Of a stretch of DNA of 64,000 nt, positions 18,960 to 28,183 are shown one piece after another; within the stretch, counting starts at the first letter, position 1, and every line of letters begins with the position of its first letter. The notes beneath the pieces were generated by a model that did no database searches, was not told the DNA's origin, and saw nothing but the letters and a program-made list of their open reading frames with translations. Both the position numbers and the translations under genes were made by a program. Location of the stretch: positions 1-64,000 of the forward strand of contig WGNK01000020.1 in assembly GCA_016124535.1 (NCBI GenBank), written 5' to 3'. Origin of the DNA: Azospirillum sp. (lineage in GTDB: Bacteria > Pseudomonadota > Alphaproteobacteria > Azospirillales > Azospirillaceae).

Positions 18960-21900
18960 CTACGTCACCGGGGCGGCTTTCCGGGCGCGGCGTTCCTCAA
19001 GGCGCTGGAAGATGACATAGAATGACGGCACGAACAGCACGGCCAGGCAGGTTGAGGCCAGCATGCCGCTGAACACCGCGATGCCGATCGACTTGCGCGC
19101 GCTCGCTCCGGCCCCGGTTGCGATCACCAGCGGCACCACGCCGAGGATAAAGGCGAACGAGGTCATGATGATCGGCCGGAAGCGCGCCCGGGCCGCGCCG
19201 ACCGCCGCCTCGATGATATCGGTGCCGTGGTGGCGGCGGGCATCACGCGCATGCTCGACGATCAGGATGGCGTTTTTGCTGGCCAGCGCGATCAGCAGCA
19301 CCAGGCCGATCTGGACGTAGAGATTGTTGGCGATCCCGACCATCAGCAGCGCCACCACGGTACCCAGCAGGGCCAGCGGCACCGACAGGATCACCCCGGC
19401 AGGGGCCCACCAGCTCTCGTACTGGCCGGCCAGGACCATATAGACCAGCAGCATGGCCAGCGCGAAGATGAAATAGGTCTGACTGCCGACCTGTTGTTCC
19501 TGATAGGACATCGCCGACCATTCGAAGCCCATACCGGGGGGCAGGGTGCGGCTGGCAATCTCCTCCATCAGCTGATTGGCCTGGCCGGAGCTGAACCCGG
19601 CTGCGGGTGATCCGACCACGGTTGCCGCCGGGTAGAGGTTGTAGAGGCTGACCAGCGACGGCCCCTGGATCATCCGGATCTCGGTCAGGGTGGCGATCGG
19701 TACCATGCCGCCGGTCTTGGTCCGGACCTGAAGATTGGCCAGGTCCTCCGGGCGCAGCCGGAACCCGGCATCGGCCTGGGCATAGACCTGGAAGGTGCGG
19801 CCGAACCGGTTGAATTGGTTGACGTAGCTCGATCCGACAAAGGTCTGCAGCGCGGCGAAGACATCGCCGACCGAGACGCCCAGATGCTCGGCCTTGACCC
19901 GGTCGATATCGACATAGACCTGGGGCACGCCGGCGCGGAACGCACTGTTGAGCCGCTGCAACCCGCTCTGGCTTTCCGCGGCCGAGACCACGGCGTGGCT
20001 GACCCGCTCCAGCTTGGCGTAGTCGCCGCTGCCGTCTTTGAGTTCCACCACCATGGTGAAGCCGCCAGAATTGCCGACGCCCTGGATCGGCGGCGGGATC
20101 AGCACCAGGGCGCTGCCGTCGTCGAGCGCCGACAGGCCTTGGGAGAGTGTCCGGTAGAGCGAGGGCAGGTCCTGGCCGGCGCCGCGCTTGCTCCAATCCT
20201 TGAGGATGACATAGGCGACGCCGGCATTGGCCAGGCTGGCGTTGTTGTCGAGCGCCGAGACACCGCCGATCGAGACGACATGCTCGACGCCGGGGGTGGC
20301 CTGGAGGATCCTGGTGACTTCGGCCATGGTACGCTTGGTCCGTTCCAGCGAGGCGGCCGGCGGCAGCTGGACCGAGACCAGGACATAGCCCTGATCCTCG
20401 ATCGGCAGAAAGCCGGTCGGCACCTTGGTCAGACCCCAGGCGGCGAAGCCCATCAGCAGAAAGGCGATCACCGCCATCACACCGCTGCGGTGGACCATCC
20501 AGGTCACCAGTCCGGCATAGCGGCGCTCGATCGCGTCGAACACTTTGTTGAAGCCGCGGTAGAACGCGTTTTTGCGGGCCGGCGGCGGCCGCAGCCACAG
20601 CGCACACTGAGTCGGTTTGAGGGTGGCGGCATTGATCGCGCTCAATACTGCGGTCGCGGCGATCACCAAGGCGAATTGCTTATAGAGCTGGCCGGTGATG
20701 CCGGGCAGGAACGCCGCCGGCAGGAACACGGAAATCAGCACCAGGGTGATGCCGACGATCGGTCCGAACAGCTCGCTCATCGCCTTGATCGTGGCGTCTT
20801 TGGCCGGCATGCCCTTTTCGATGTAGTGGTAGGCGCCTTCGACCACCACGATCGCGTCATCGACCACGATGCCGATCGACAGCACGATCGCGAACAGGGT
20901 CGACAGATTGACCGTGAAGCCCAAAGCCGACATCGCGGCGAAGGCGCCGATGATGGTGACCGGCACCGTGGTTGCCGGGACCAGGGTTGCCCGCCAGTTC
21001 TGCAGGAAGATGAAGATCACCAGCAGAACCAGCAGCCCCGCCTCGATCAGGGTCTTGTAGACCTCTTTGACCGCGGCCTTGACGAATTTGGTGGTGTCGA
21101 AGGGGACGGCATATTCCATGCCGGGCGGCAGGCTCTTGGCCAGTTCGGCCATCCGCGTCTCGACCGCCTGTGCCACGGTCAGCGCATTGGCCTCGGGCAG
21201 CTGGTAGATCGCCAAACCGGCGGAGGGCCGGCCGTCATAGGTAAAATCCTGGCTATAGGTCTGTGCGCCCAGTTCGACCCGGCCGACATCGCGGACGCGG
21301 GTGATCCGACCGCCGCCGCCGGGATCGGTCTTGACGATGATGTCCTCGAACTGGGACGGGCTGTCGAGCCGGCCCCGGATGTTGACGGTATACTGGAAAT
21401 TCTGGTCGGACGGTGCCGGTGACATTCCGAGCTGGCCCGAGGCGACCTGCTGGCTCTGGCGCTGGATCGCCTGGATCACGTCGGCTGGCAGCAATCCGCG
21501 CGCCTTGAGCTTCTCGGGGTCGAGCCAGATGCGCATGCCATAGGAACCGGCGCCGAACACCGTGACATTGCCGACGCCGGGCAGCCGGGCCAATTCGTCG
21601 GCCAAATTGATCGAGGCATAATTGCTGAGGAACAGGCCGTCGTGACGGCTGTCGGTCGACGACAGCGTGATGATCTGGAGGATCGCGGTCGATTTCTTCT
21701 GGGTGACCACGCCCTGGGTCTGTACCGCCGCGGGCAGCGAGGCCAAGGCACTCGACACCCGGTTCTGAACCAGCACCTGGGCCAGGTCGCCGTCGGTGCC
21801 GATCTCGAAGGTGACGGTCAGGCTGTAGCTGCCGTCGCTGGCCGACGTCGATTGCATGTAGATCATGCCCTGGACGCCGTTGACCTTCTGCTCGATCGGC

Positions 21901-22091
21901 TGGGCCACCGTTTCGACGATGGTCTGGGCGCTGGCGCCGGGGTAGCGCGTGGTGACCTGGACCGTCGGTGGCGTGACGTTGGGGTACTGGGCCACCGGCA
22001 AGGTCATCAGCGCGACCAGGCCGATCAGGATCATCAGCAGCGCAATGACGTTGGACAGAACCGGCCGTTCGATGAAGAAACGGGAAAACAT
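18960..22091 (-). CDS. RND multidrug efflux permease, AcrB/MexB type
   Basis: This is a hydrophobe/amphiphile efflux (HAE1) inner-membrane transporter driven by protons. The ATG at 22091 gives 1043 residues, the AcrB length, and the start MFSRFFIERPVLSNVIALL; a frame running 52 codons further up is spurious. The proton-relay Asp pair lies in SIGIVVDDAIVVVE in transmembrane helix 4, and the partner Lys is in ASKNAILIVEHARD near the C-terminus. The pore-domain repeat pattern and QYPNVTPPTVQVTTRYPGAS are typical. It starts 22 bp after the fusion protein gene. No TolC-type outer membrane gene is adjacent. Confidence 0.95.
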   Translation of the reverse strand: MFSRFFIERPVLSNVIALLMILIGLVALMTLPVAQYPNVTPPTVQVTTRYPGASAQTIVETVAQPIEQKVNGVQGMIYMQSTSASDGSYSLTVTFEIGTDGDLAQVLVQNRVSSALASLPAAVQTQGVVTQKKSTAILQIITLSSTDSRHDGLFLSNYASINLADELARLPGVGNVTVFGAGSYGMRIWLDPEKLKARGLLPADVIQAIQRQSQQVASGQLGMSPAPSDQNFQYTVNIRGRLDSPSQFEDIIVKTDPGGGGRITRVRDVGRVELGAQTYSQDFTYDGRPSAGLAIYQLPEANALTVAQAVETRMAELAKSLPPGMEYAVPFDTTKFVKAAVKEVYKTLIEAGLLVLLVIFIFLQNWRATLVPATTVPVTIIGAFAAMSALGFTVNLSTLFAIVLSIGIVVDDAIVVVEGAYHYIEKGMPAKDATIKAMSELFGPIVGITLVLISVFLPAAFLPGITGQLYKQFALVIAATAVLSAINAATLKPTQCALWLRPPPARKNAFYRGFNKVFDAIERRYAGLVTWMVHRSGVMAVIAFLLMGFAAWGLTKVPTGFLPIEDQGYVLVSVQLPPAASLERTKRTMAEVTRILQATPGVEHVVSIGGVSALDNNASLANAGVAYVILKDWSKRGAGQDLPSLYRTLSQGLSALDDGSALVLIPPPIQGVGNSGGFTMVVELKDGSGDYAKLERVSHAVVSAAESQSGLQRLNSAFRAGVPQVYVDIDRVKAEHLGVSVGDVFAALQTFVGSSYVNQFNRFGRTFQVYAQADAGFRLRPEDLANLQVRTKTGGMVPIATLTEIRMIQGPSLVSLYNLYPAATVVGSPAAGFSSGQANQLMEEIASRTLPPGMGFEWSAMSYQEQQVGSQTYFIFALAMLLVYMVLAGQYESWWAPAGVILSVPLALLGTVVALLMVGIANNLYVQIGLVLLIALASKNAILIVEHARDARRHHGTDIIEAAVGAARARFRPIIMTSFAFILGVVPLVIATGAGASARKSIGIAVFSGMLASTCLAVLFVPSFYVIFQRLEERRARKAAPVT

Positions 22092-22113
22092 CGCTGCTGC
22101 CTCCTGGCGCCGG

Positions 22114-23388
22114 TCAGGGCTGACGGGCGGTGCTGGCCGCGGGGACGGCCGCTGCCGGAGTCGCCGTGGCGGCGGCACCCGGCGCCAGCGTGGTCCGCTC
22201 GGGGGCGACCTTGGCTCCGGGGATCGCCCGCTGCAGGCCGTCGACAATCACCCAGTCGCCGAGGGCCAGACCCTCTTCGATCACCTGCAGCCCGCCACGC
22301 AACGGGCCGGTCCTGACCGGGCGCTGGACCACCGTGTCGTCGGCGCCGAGCAGCAGCAGGTAACGCCCGCTCTGGTCGGTGCCCAGCGCGCGTTCGGGCA
22401 CCTGGATGGTTTCCTGCCGTTCCTTGAGCGGCACCCGCACCCGAACGAACAGCCCGGGCAGCAGCCGGTGGTCCGGATTGTCGAGCACGGCACGGATCGC
22501 CAGGGTACCGGTGGCGGAATCCATGGCCGGGGCGATGTAGTCGATGCGGCCGCGGTGGGCATAGCCGGTTTCGGTCTGCAGCCCGATCTCCACCGGAAGC
22601 TCGCGGGTACGCGGATTGACCGTTGCTTCACCGGCCTGGCGTCGGGCTTCCCTGATCTGCAGCACGGTCCGTTCGTCGACCGTGAAGGTGACGTAGATCG
22701 GGTCGAGCTGTACCAGCCTGGCCAGCGTGGTCGGGCCGGAGGCGCCGACCAGGGCACCGATATCGACCAGATGGGCCGACATGCGTCCCTCGAACGGGGC
22801 GATCACAGTGGTATAGTCGAGATTGATTTCGGCCAGACGGAGACTGGCATTGGCCTGGGTCAGGCCGGCGCGCGCCTCGTCCCGTTTGGCACGCGCCTCG
22901 TCGAGGCGGGCCTGGGAGGCGAAATCCTGGCGGGCCAGTGACGCCTGCCGCGTGAGATCGGCCTCCGCCGCGACCAGGGTTGCCTGGTACTGCTCGACCT
23001 CGCCCTTGGCCTGGTCGAGCTTGGCCTGATAGACCTCCGGTTCGATGACGAACAGCGACTGGCCCTTAGTGACCGTATCGCCGTCGTCGACCGCGATCGA
23101 GCGCAGGAAGCCCTCGACCCGCGCCACCAGATCGATGCTGTTGATCGGCACCGTATTGCCGGTCAACTCGAGATATTCTGTCACCGGCGCTCGAAGCGGC
23201 TGGGCGACCTTGACCGCGGGCGGCGGCGGCGGCGCGTAGCTGTTCTTCTGATTGCAGCCGGCGAGGAGGCCGAGCCCCGCGACCAGCGCAATCGCCAGCA
23301 CCGCGCGGCCAGGACCACCGGTCGGCACGCCCGACACCGCCCGGTTCGCCTGTTCAGCCCGGACCACAGCCAGAGTCCCGAGAGTCAA
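22114..23388 (-). CDS. RND efflux periplasmic adaptor lipoprotein, AcrA type
   Basis: This membrane fusion protein links the RND pump to an outer membrane channel. It has a lipobox LLAGC (Cys about residue 45 from the chosen start), a Pro-rich linker, and a lipoyl/barrel-sandwich half motif (LVARVEGFLRSIAVDDGDTV). A long coiled-coil hairpin with Ala/Gln-rich heptads follows, then the second lipoyl half (TVIAPFEGRMSAHLVDIG), a beta barrel and an Ala/Pro-rich tail. I favour a TTG start at 23388 because GGGAGG lies 5 bases before it (424 residues). A GTG 17 codons later would give a shorter signal peptide. The permease follows directly. Confidence 0.9.
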   Translation of the reverse strand: MTLGTLAVVRAEQANRAVSGVPTGGPGRAVLAIALVAGLGLLAGCNQKNSYAPPPPPAVKVAQPLRAPVTEYLELTGNTVPINSIDLVARVEGFLRSIAVDDGDTVTKGQSLFVIEPEVYQAKLDQAKGEVEQYQATLVAAEADLTRQASLARQDFASQARLDEARAKRDEARAGLTQANASLRLAEINLDYTTVIAPFEGRMSAHLVDIGALVGASGPTTLARLVQLDPIYVTFTVDERTVLQIREARRQAGEATVNPRTRELPVEIGLQTETGYAHRGRIDYIAPAMDSATGTLAIRAVLDNPDHRLLPGLFVRVRVPLKERQETIQVPERALGTDQSGRYLLLLGADDTVVQRPVRTGPLRGGLQVIEEGLALGDWVIVDGLQRAIPGAKVAPERTTLAPGAAATATPAAAVPAASTARQP

Positions 23389-23704
23389 CGTCGCCTCCCA
23401 GATGATGAGTTGAGATGGCCTTGTGATCATTGCCACCGCCGCAGCCTGTCATCCGTGCCACTGTACCGGCAGGGTAGCCGCGCGGAACCATGATCGGCCG
23501 TTCGGTTGCGCGAAAGACTATTGTCTGGTTGGAGATTATTCAATCGGCAAATCGGTCCCGACCCTGCCGGTGTCGGGCGCGGCTGCCTGGCTTGGTTAGC
23601 GTTTGTCTGCCGCGGCTTGCCATGACATGGTGCGGCCTCGAAACGGCGAGGCGCAGCCCTTCCTGCGGCGCAGACGCCACTCATCAGGCACCAGGGGGGA
23701 TGCG
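23389..23704. promoter_or_regulatory. Divergent intergenic region, efflux operon and unknown exported gene
   Basis: About 316 bp without a gene. On the minus strand a weak promoter may drive the pump genes: -35 TTGAAT (complement of 23538-23543), 17-bp spacer, -10 TAGTCT (complement of 23515-23520). An AGAC-TATT-GTCT inverted repeat (23515-23526) covers that -10 and could be an operator, but no regulator gene is adjacent. On the plus strand only the AGGGGGGA ribosome binding site before 23705 is clear. Confidence 0.3.
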
Positions 23705-25015
23705 ATGACGGGTACGGGCAGCGGCGCGGTGGCCGCGAGAACTTGGCCGGTGCGGGGTGCCCGGCATGCCGTGGTCTTCGGCATTGCCGCCGCCGGGAGC
23801 CTCGCCCTGGTCCTGGCCGGCAGTACCGCGGTATCGGCGGCGGCGCCCTACGAGGTGCCGAGCCATCGAACCGTCGAGCAGGTGCTGCCCAAGGACTTGA
23901 GCGCCGGGCCGTCGTTCCGGGTCGCCCAGGTCGCAAGCTATGGCTACCTCAACCACTACATCGTCAATTCCGATTTCGGGACGTTCCAGGTCACCGGCAA
24001 TTATGGCCTGCGCAAGCTGGTGACTGAGATCGCGGTGATCCGGCAGTTGCGCAAGGTGTCCTCGTCCAGGGCCTACGCCCAGGCCCTGGGCAAGGCGGTC
24101 GAGCAGCCGATCGAATTCGGCAAACGCCTGTTCGACGAGCCGGTCGAAGCGCTGTCGGGGATTCCCCGCGGCATCGGGCAGTTATTCGGGAATATCGGCA
24201 GTGCGGTGTCCTCGTCGCGCGATCCAAGCCAGGACAGCCAGATGAAAGAGGCGCTGCAGGTCTCTGCGTGGAAGCGCGATTACTGCCGGAAATTCGCCTG
24301 CGATGCCTATTCCAGCAACAAGGTACTCCAGGACGAGCTCAACCGGGTCGGCTGGGCCAGCGCGGTCGGTGGGTTGACCTTCTCGATGGCGACCACCGCG
24401 ATTTCCGGACCGGTTTCGATGGCGATCAGCCAGGCGCGCCTCAGCCAGCAATTGAACGACCTGCTGGCGGCCGAACCGCCGCCGCGGTTGCGCATCATCA
24501 ACCGTGACAAGCTGGCGGCGATCGGCGTCGCCCCGGCGCTGGCCGAGAAGTTCCTGGATAGCCCGGCGTTCACGCCGCGCCATGACACGGTGATCGTCGC
24601 CGCCCTGGAACAGCTGAACGGGGCCGCCGGGCGCGACCGCTTCCTTGAGTTCGCGCTCGGGGCAAAGGACGAGGTTTCCGCCAATTTCCTGCAGAACACC
24701 GCCGACCTGCTGCGTAGCTACCATGCTAAGGTGTCGCCGATCCGCCAGATCGATGTCCCGGACGGCGTGGTGGTTGCCCTGGCCGCCAATGGACGCGCGC
24801 TGATCCCGTTCCCGCTCGATTACGGCATCTGGACCGAAAAGGCCGAGACTCGGGTCAAGGCGCTGATTGCGCAGTACCGTGCGCAGGGCTTCCGGGGCGG
24901 GTTCGACCTGTGGCTGACCGGCTCGCTGTCGCCGCGGGCGCGCAAGGAACTGGCGGCACTCGGCCTTGAGACCAAGGACGGGAAGGCGTTGGCCAAGCTG
25001 GCCGAGTTGCGCTGA
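23705..25015 (+). CDS. Unrecognised exported protein
   Basis: I do not recognise this 436-residue protein. After an Arg-containing N-region, a long hydrophobic stretch (AVVFGIAAAGSLALVLAG) ends near AVSAAA at about residue 46, so it is probably exported or anchored. The mature part begins YEVPSHRTVEQVLP. It has a mixed region with YGYLNHYIVNSDFGTFQVTGNYG, a Cys pair (YCRKFACDAY), and a Gly/Ala/Ser-rich segment GGLTFSMATTAISGPVSMAI that could enter a membrane. The C-terminal half is charged, with the motif FRGGFDLWLTGSLSPRARKEL near the end. I chose the ATG at 23705, which follows AGGGGGGA. The next gene begins 19 bp downstream, so the two are likely co-transcribed. Confidence 0.7.
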   Translation: MTGTGSGAVAARTWPVRGARHAVVFGIAAAGSLALVLAGSTAVSAAAPYEVPSHRTVEQVLPKDLSAGPSFRVAQVASYGYLNHYIVNSDFGTFQVTGNYGLRKLVTEIAVIRQLRKVSSSRAYAQALGKAVEQPIEFGKRLFDEPVEALSGIPRGIGQLFGNIGSAVSSSRDPSQDSQMKEALQVSAWKRDYCRKFACDAYSSNKVLQDELNRVGWASAVGGLTFSMATTAISGPVSMAISQARLSQQLNDLLAAEPPPRLRIINRDKLAAIGVAPALAEKFLDSPAFTPRHDTVIVAALEQLNGAAGRDRFLEFALGAKDEVSANFLQNTADLLRSYHAKVSPIRQIDVPDGVVVALAANGRALIPFPLDYGIWTEKAETRVKALIAQYRAQGFRGGFDLWLTGSLSPRARKELAALGLETKDGKALAKLAELR

Positions 25016-25034
25016 CCGGCGAGGTGGCGCGCCG

Positions 25035-25820
25035 ATGTTCGTGCTGTCGAAACTCCTCTGGGCCTTGGTTGCGCCGGGAACCCTGCTGGTGTCGCTGCTG
25101 GTGGTCGGGCTCGGCGCCCAGGCTTTCGGACGACGCTGGGGCCGGGCATGGGTCTGGCTCGCCGCGGCGGGCTTTGTCGCGCTGGCGGTGCTGCCGGTCG
25201 GCGACTGGCTGATGCGGCCGCTCGAGGAGCGCTTTCCGCCGCCGGCGGAAGCGCTCGCGCGGGTCGACGGCATCATCGTGCTCGGCGGGGCGATCAATCC
25301 GGTGCTGAGCCTGGCGCGGCACCAGCCGGCGCTCAATCAGGCCGCCGACCGCATGACCGCCTTTGCCGCGCTCGCCCGACATTGGCCCGAGGCGCGGCTG
25401 GTTTTTACCGGCGGCTCTGGCGCTCTGCTGGAGCCCGGCGCCGCCGAAGCGCCGGTGGCGCGCAGCCTGCTCGGCGAACTCGGGCTCGATCCCGCGCGGG
25501 TGATTTTTGAGGACGGATCCCGCAATACCTACGAAAATGCGGTATTGAGCAAGGCATTGGCGTCGCCGCAGCCCGGGCAGATCTGGCTGCTGGTGACCTC
25601 GGCCTGGCACATGCCGCGCGCCGTCGGCGTGTTCCGCCAGGCCGGGTGGCCGGTGGTGGCGTGGCCGGTCGATTATCGCACGCTGCCCGATAGCGGTTTT
25701 GCGCTCCGCTTGGACCTGAGTTGGGGGCTCGACCTCGCGACTGACGCCGTGAAGGAATGGATCGGGTTGGCGGCCTACCGGATGATCGGCCGGACGTCCA
25801 GCCTGCTGCCTGCGCCGTGA
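25035..25820 (+). CDS. DUF218 (YdcF/ElyC/SanA-like) membrane protein
   Basis: This 261-residue protein has two N-terminal membrane spans (VAPGTLLVSLLVVGLGAQAF and VWLAAAGFVALAVLPVG) and a DUF218 domain outside. The domain shows VDGIIVLGGAINP, FTGGSGAL, DGSRNTYENA and TSAWHMPRA, the family's conserved blocks. Relatives act in envelope functions such as undecaprenyl-phosphate recycling and vancomycin sensitivity, but no reaction is proven for this type. The ATG at 25035 follows GGCGAGGTGG. It probably forms an operon with the unknown exported gene upstream. Confidence 0.85.
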   Translation: MFVLSKLLWALVAPGTLLVSLLVVGLGAQAFGRRWGRAWVWLAAAGFVALAVLPVGDWLMRPLEERFPPPAEALARVDGIIVLGGAINPVLSLARHQPALNQAADRMTAFAALARHWPEARLVFTGGSGALLEPGAAEAPVARSLLGELGLDPARVIFEDGSRNTYENAVLSKALASPQPGQIWLLVTSAWHMPRAVGVFRQAGWPVVAWPVDYRTLPDSGFALRLDLSWGLDLATDAVKEWIGLAAYRMIGRTSSLLPAP

Positions 25821-25921
25821 TCGGGACCGGGCATAGCTGTAGAAATAAATCGATTGATATCCCATAGATATTGTGGCAAAAGCGCATCTCATGGTTTCTT
25901 GAGGACGGCTGGAAAGCGCTC

Positions 25922-26902
25922 ATGTCGCCCGACAAAATCGTCCTTCGCGCGGTCGCCGCGGCGCTGTGCCTGGCTGTGCTCGCCGGCTGTTCCAGCCGTC
26001 CCAGCGGTCCCGGTGCCGCGACCGGCTACAGCCGCTCCGGCGCCGGCATCTATAAGGTCGGCAAGCCCTATCAGATCGGCGGCGTCTGGTACTATCCCGC
26101 CGAGGACTATTATTACGACGAGACGGGGGTCGCCTCGTGGTATGGGCCGGGCTTCAATCGCCAGCGGACCGCCAATGGGGAGATTTATGACCAGGGCGAA
26201 TTGACCGCCGCCCATCGGACTTTGCCGATGCCATGTCTGGTGCGGGTGACCAATCTGGAAAACGGGCGCTCGCTGGTGGTGCGGATCAACGACCGCGGCC
26301 CCTACGCCGCCGGGCGCATCATCGATATGTCCCAGCGCGGCGCCGAACTGCTGGGCTTCGAGCGGACCGGCACCGCCAAGGTCCGGGTCTCGATTCTGGC
26401 CGAGGAGAGCCGGGCGATCGCGATGGCGGCCAAAGCCAATACGCCGCCCGAGCAATTGGCCGCGGAAATCGGGCCGCCGCCGGCCGCAGCACCCCGGCAG
26501 AGCGTCGAAGTCGCCAGCCTGACCTCCGACCGGTCCTCGCCGCCGCCGCCGGTATCGTCGCCGAGGCCGATGCCCAGCGCCGTCGCACCGCCGCCGGTCA
26601 CGGTGGCCGGTGCCGATGTCGACGGCCGGTTCCTGCCGGCGCCGGTGGTCTCGCAAGTGCAGGTCGGCGGCTCCCGTCGGCTGTTCGTCCAGGCCGGCGC
26701 CTTTACCGTGCCGGCCAATGCCAACCGGCTGAATTCCAGGATGGCGGCGTTTGGCAGCAGCCAGGTTTTGCCGGCACGGGTCGGCAGCACCCAATTCTAT
26801 CGGGTGCGGATCGGCCCGATCGACTCGGTCGAACAGGCCGATGCCGTGCTCGCCAAGGTGATTCAGGCCGGCAACAACGATGCCCGTGTGATCGTCGATT
26901 AG
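25922..26902 (+). CDS. rlpA: RlpA-family septal ring lipoprotein (DPBB + SPOR)
   Basis: RlpA proteins cut peptidoglycan strands lacking stem peptides during division. The 326 residues begin with a lipoprotein signal ending LAGC (Cys about residue 23). A double-psi beta barrel follows (GVASWYGPGFNRQRTANGEIYD, then AAHRTLPMPCLVRVTN and VRINDRGPYAAGRIIDMS, which holds the catalytic-type Asp). A Pro-rich linker and a C-terminal SPOR domain (FVQAGAFTVPANANRL) follow. I use the ATG at 25922 rather than 17 codons earlier. An AT-rich stretch (25841-25871) upstream probably holds its promoter. dacC-type carboxypeptidase follows after 35 bp. Confidence 0.92.
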   Translation: MSPDKIVLRAVAAALCLAVLAGCSSRPSGPGAATGYSRSGAGIYKVGKPYQIGGVWYYPAEDYYYDETGVASWYGPGFNRQRTANGEIYDQGELTAAHRTLPMPCLVRVTNLENGRSLVVRINDRGPYAAGRIIDMSQRGAELLGFERTGTAKVRVSILAEESRAIAMAAKANTPPEQLAAEIGPPPAAAPRQSVEVASLTSDRSSPPPPVSSPRPMPSAVAPPPVTVAGADVDGRFLPAPVVSQVQVGGSRRLFVQAGAFTVPANANRLNSRMAAFGSSQVLPARVGSTQFYRVRIGPIDSVEQADAVLAKVIQAGNNDARVIVD

Positions 26903-26937
26903 CGGGCAGCGCATTCAGGAGCAGTGGAGGACTTGCC

Positions 26938-28086
26938 ATGACCATGGTTTGCCAGCGATTGGCTGCGGTGATCACCGCGGCGGTCTGGTTTGCGGCAACC
27001 CTGCCGGTTGCCCAGGCCGGCACCATCGACACGTCTGCCCGTCAGGCCTACCTGATCGACCTCACCACCCATACCGTGCTGCTCGACAAGAACGGCGACC
27101 AGCGCATGCCGACCTCGTCGATGAGCAAAATCATGACCATGTATATGGTCTTCGACGCCCTGAAGGGCGGGCGGCTGTCGCTCGACGATACTCTGCCGGT
27201 CAGCGAACGGGCCTGGCGGATGCAGGGGTCGAAGATGTTCGTCGAGATCAACAACCGGATCAAAGTGGAAGACCTGATCCGCGGCGTGGTGATCCAGTCG
27301 GGCAATGACGCCGCCATCGTATTCGCTGAGGCGCTCGGCGGCACCGAAGAAAATTTCGCTCATCTGATGACCAAGAAGGCCAAAGAGATCGGTCTGTTGA
27401 ACAGCAATTTCATGAACGCGACCGGCTGGCCCCACCCCGACCATTATTCGACCTGTCATGACCTGGCGATTTTGGCCGAACGCCTGATGTATGACTTCCC
27501 GGAGTATTATCACTATGATTCCGAACGGGATTTCACCTATCACGGCATCAAACAGGGCAACCGCAATCCGCTGCTCTACCGTAACATGGGGGTCGATGGC
27601 CTCAAGACCGGCCATACCGAAACCGCCGGTTATGGTCTGACCGCTTCGGCGATCCGCGACGGCCGCCGGCTGGTTCTGGTGGCCAACGGCATGCCCAGCA
27701 TGCAGGCGCGGGCCGACGAATCGGCGCGCCTGATCGAATGGGGCTTCCGCGAATTCGGCGTCTACGAGCTGTTCCAGCCGGGCGAGACGGTCGAGCAGGC
27801 CCAGGTCTGGCTGGGTGACGCCCCGACCGTGCCGCTGGTGGTCGAGGGCGGCCTCAAGCTGACCATGACGCCGGGCGAGCGCAAGGACATGAAGGTCGTG
27901 CTCAAGCTGGACGAGCCGGTGGCGGCGCCGATCGCCAAAGGGGCCAGGCTGGGAACCCTGGTAATTTCGGGTCCGGGCTTCGTCACGCGCGAGGTGCCGG
28001 CGGTCGCCGCGGCCGATGTCGGCAAGCAGAACCTGCTGAGCCGTGCCATGACGGTGGCCGGCCATCTGCTGTTCGGCTGGATCTAG
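26938..28086 (+). CDS. D-alanyl-D-alanine carboxypeptidase (PBP5/6 type)
   Basis: This periplasmic serine enzyme removes the terminal D-Ala from peptidoglycan pentapeptides. The ATG at 26938 gives 382 residues with a signal peptide (AAVWFAATLPVAQA). The penicillin-binding motifs are SxxK (in TSSMSKIMTMY), SGN (in VVIQSGNDAAI) and KTG (in GLKTGHTETAGYG). A C-terminal PBP5 beta domain follows, and the end (RAMTVAGHLLFGWI) resembles an amphipathic membrane anchor. A longer frame starting inside rlpA is not real. It belongs to the rlpA-dacC-tmk-holB-metG run. Confidence 0.95.
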   Translation: MTMVCQRLAAVITAAVWFAATLPVAQAGTIDTSARQAYLIDLTTHTVLLDKNGDQRMPTSSMSKIMTMYMVFDALKGGRLSLDDTLPVSERAWRMQGSKMFVEINNRIKVEDLIRGVVIQSGNDAAIVFAEALGGTEENFAHLMTKKAKEIGLLNSNFMNATGWPHPDHYSTCHDLAILAERLMYDFPEYYHYDSERDFTYHGIKQGNRNPLLYRNMGVDGLKTGHTETAGYGLTASAIRDGRRLVLVANGMPSMQARADESARLIEWGFREFGVYELFQPGETVEQAQVWLGDAPTVPLVVEGGLKLTMTPGERKDMKVVLKLDEPVAAPIAKGARLGTLVISGPGFVTREVPAVAAADVGKQNLLSRAMTVAGHLLFGWI

Positions 28087-28183
28087 AGCGCCGGACCTCG
28101 CCTAAAGCCGGTGGCCTGCCGAAGCGAGGCAGGCGCAAAGCTGCGGCGTGATCCGCCGTGCCGGGACTCAAGGACTCCTGCGG

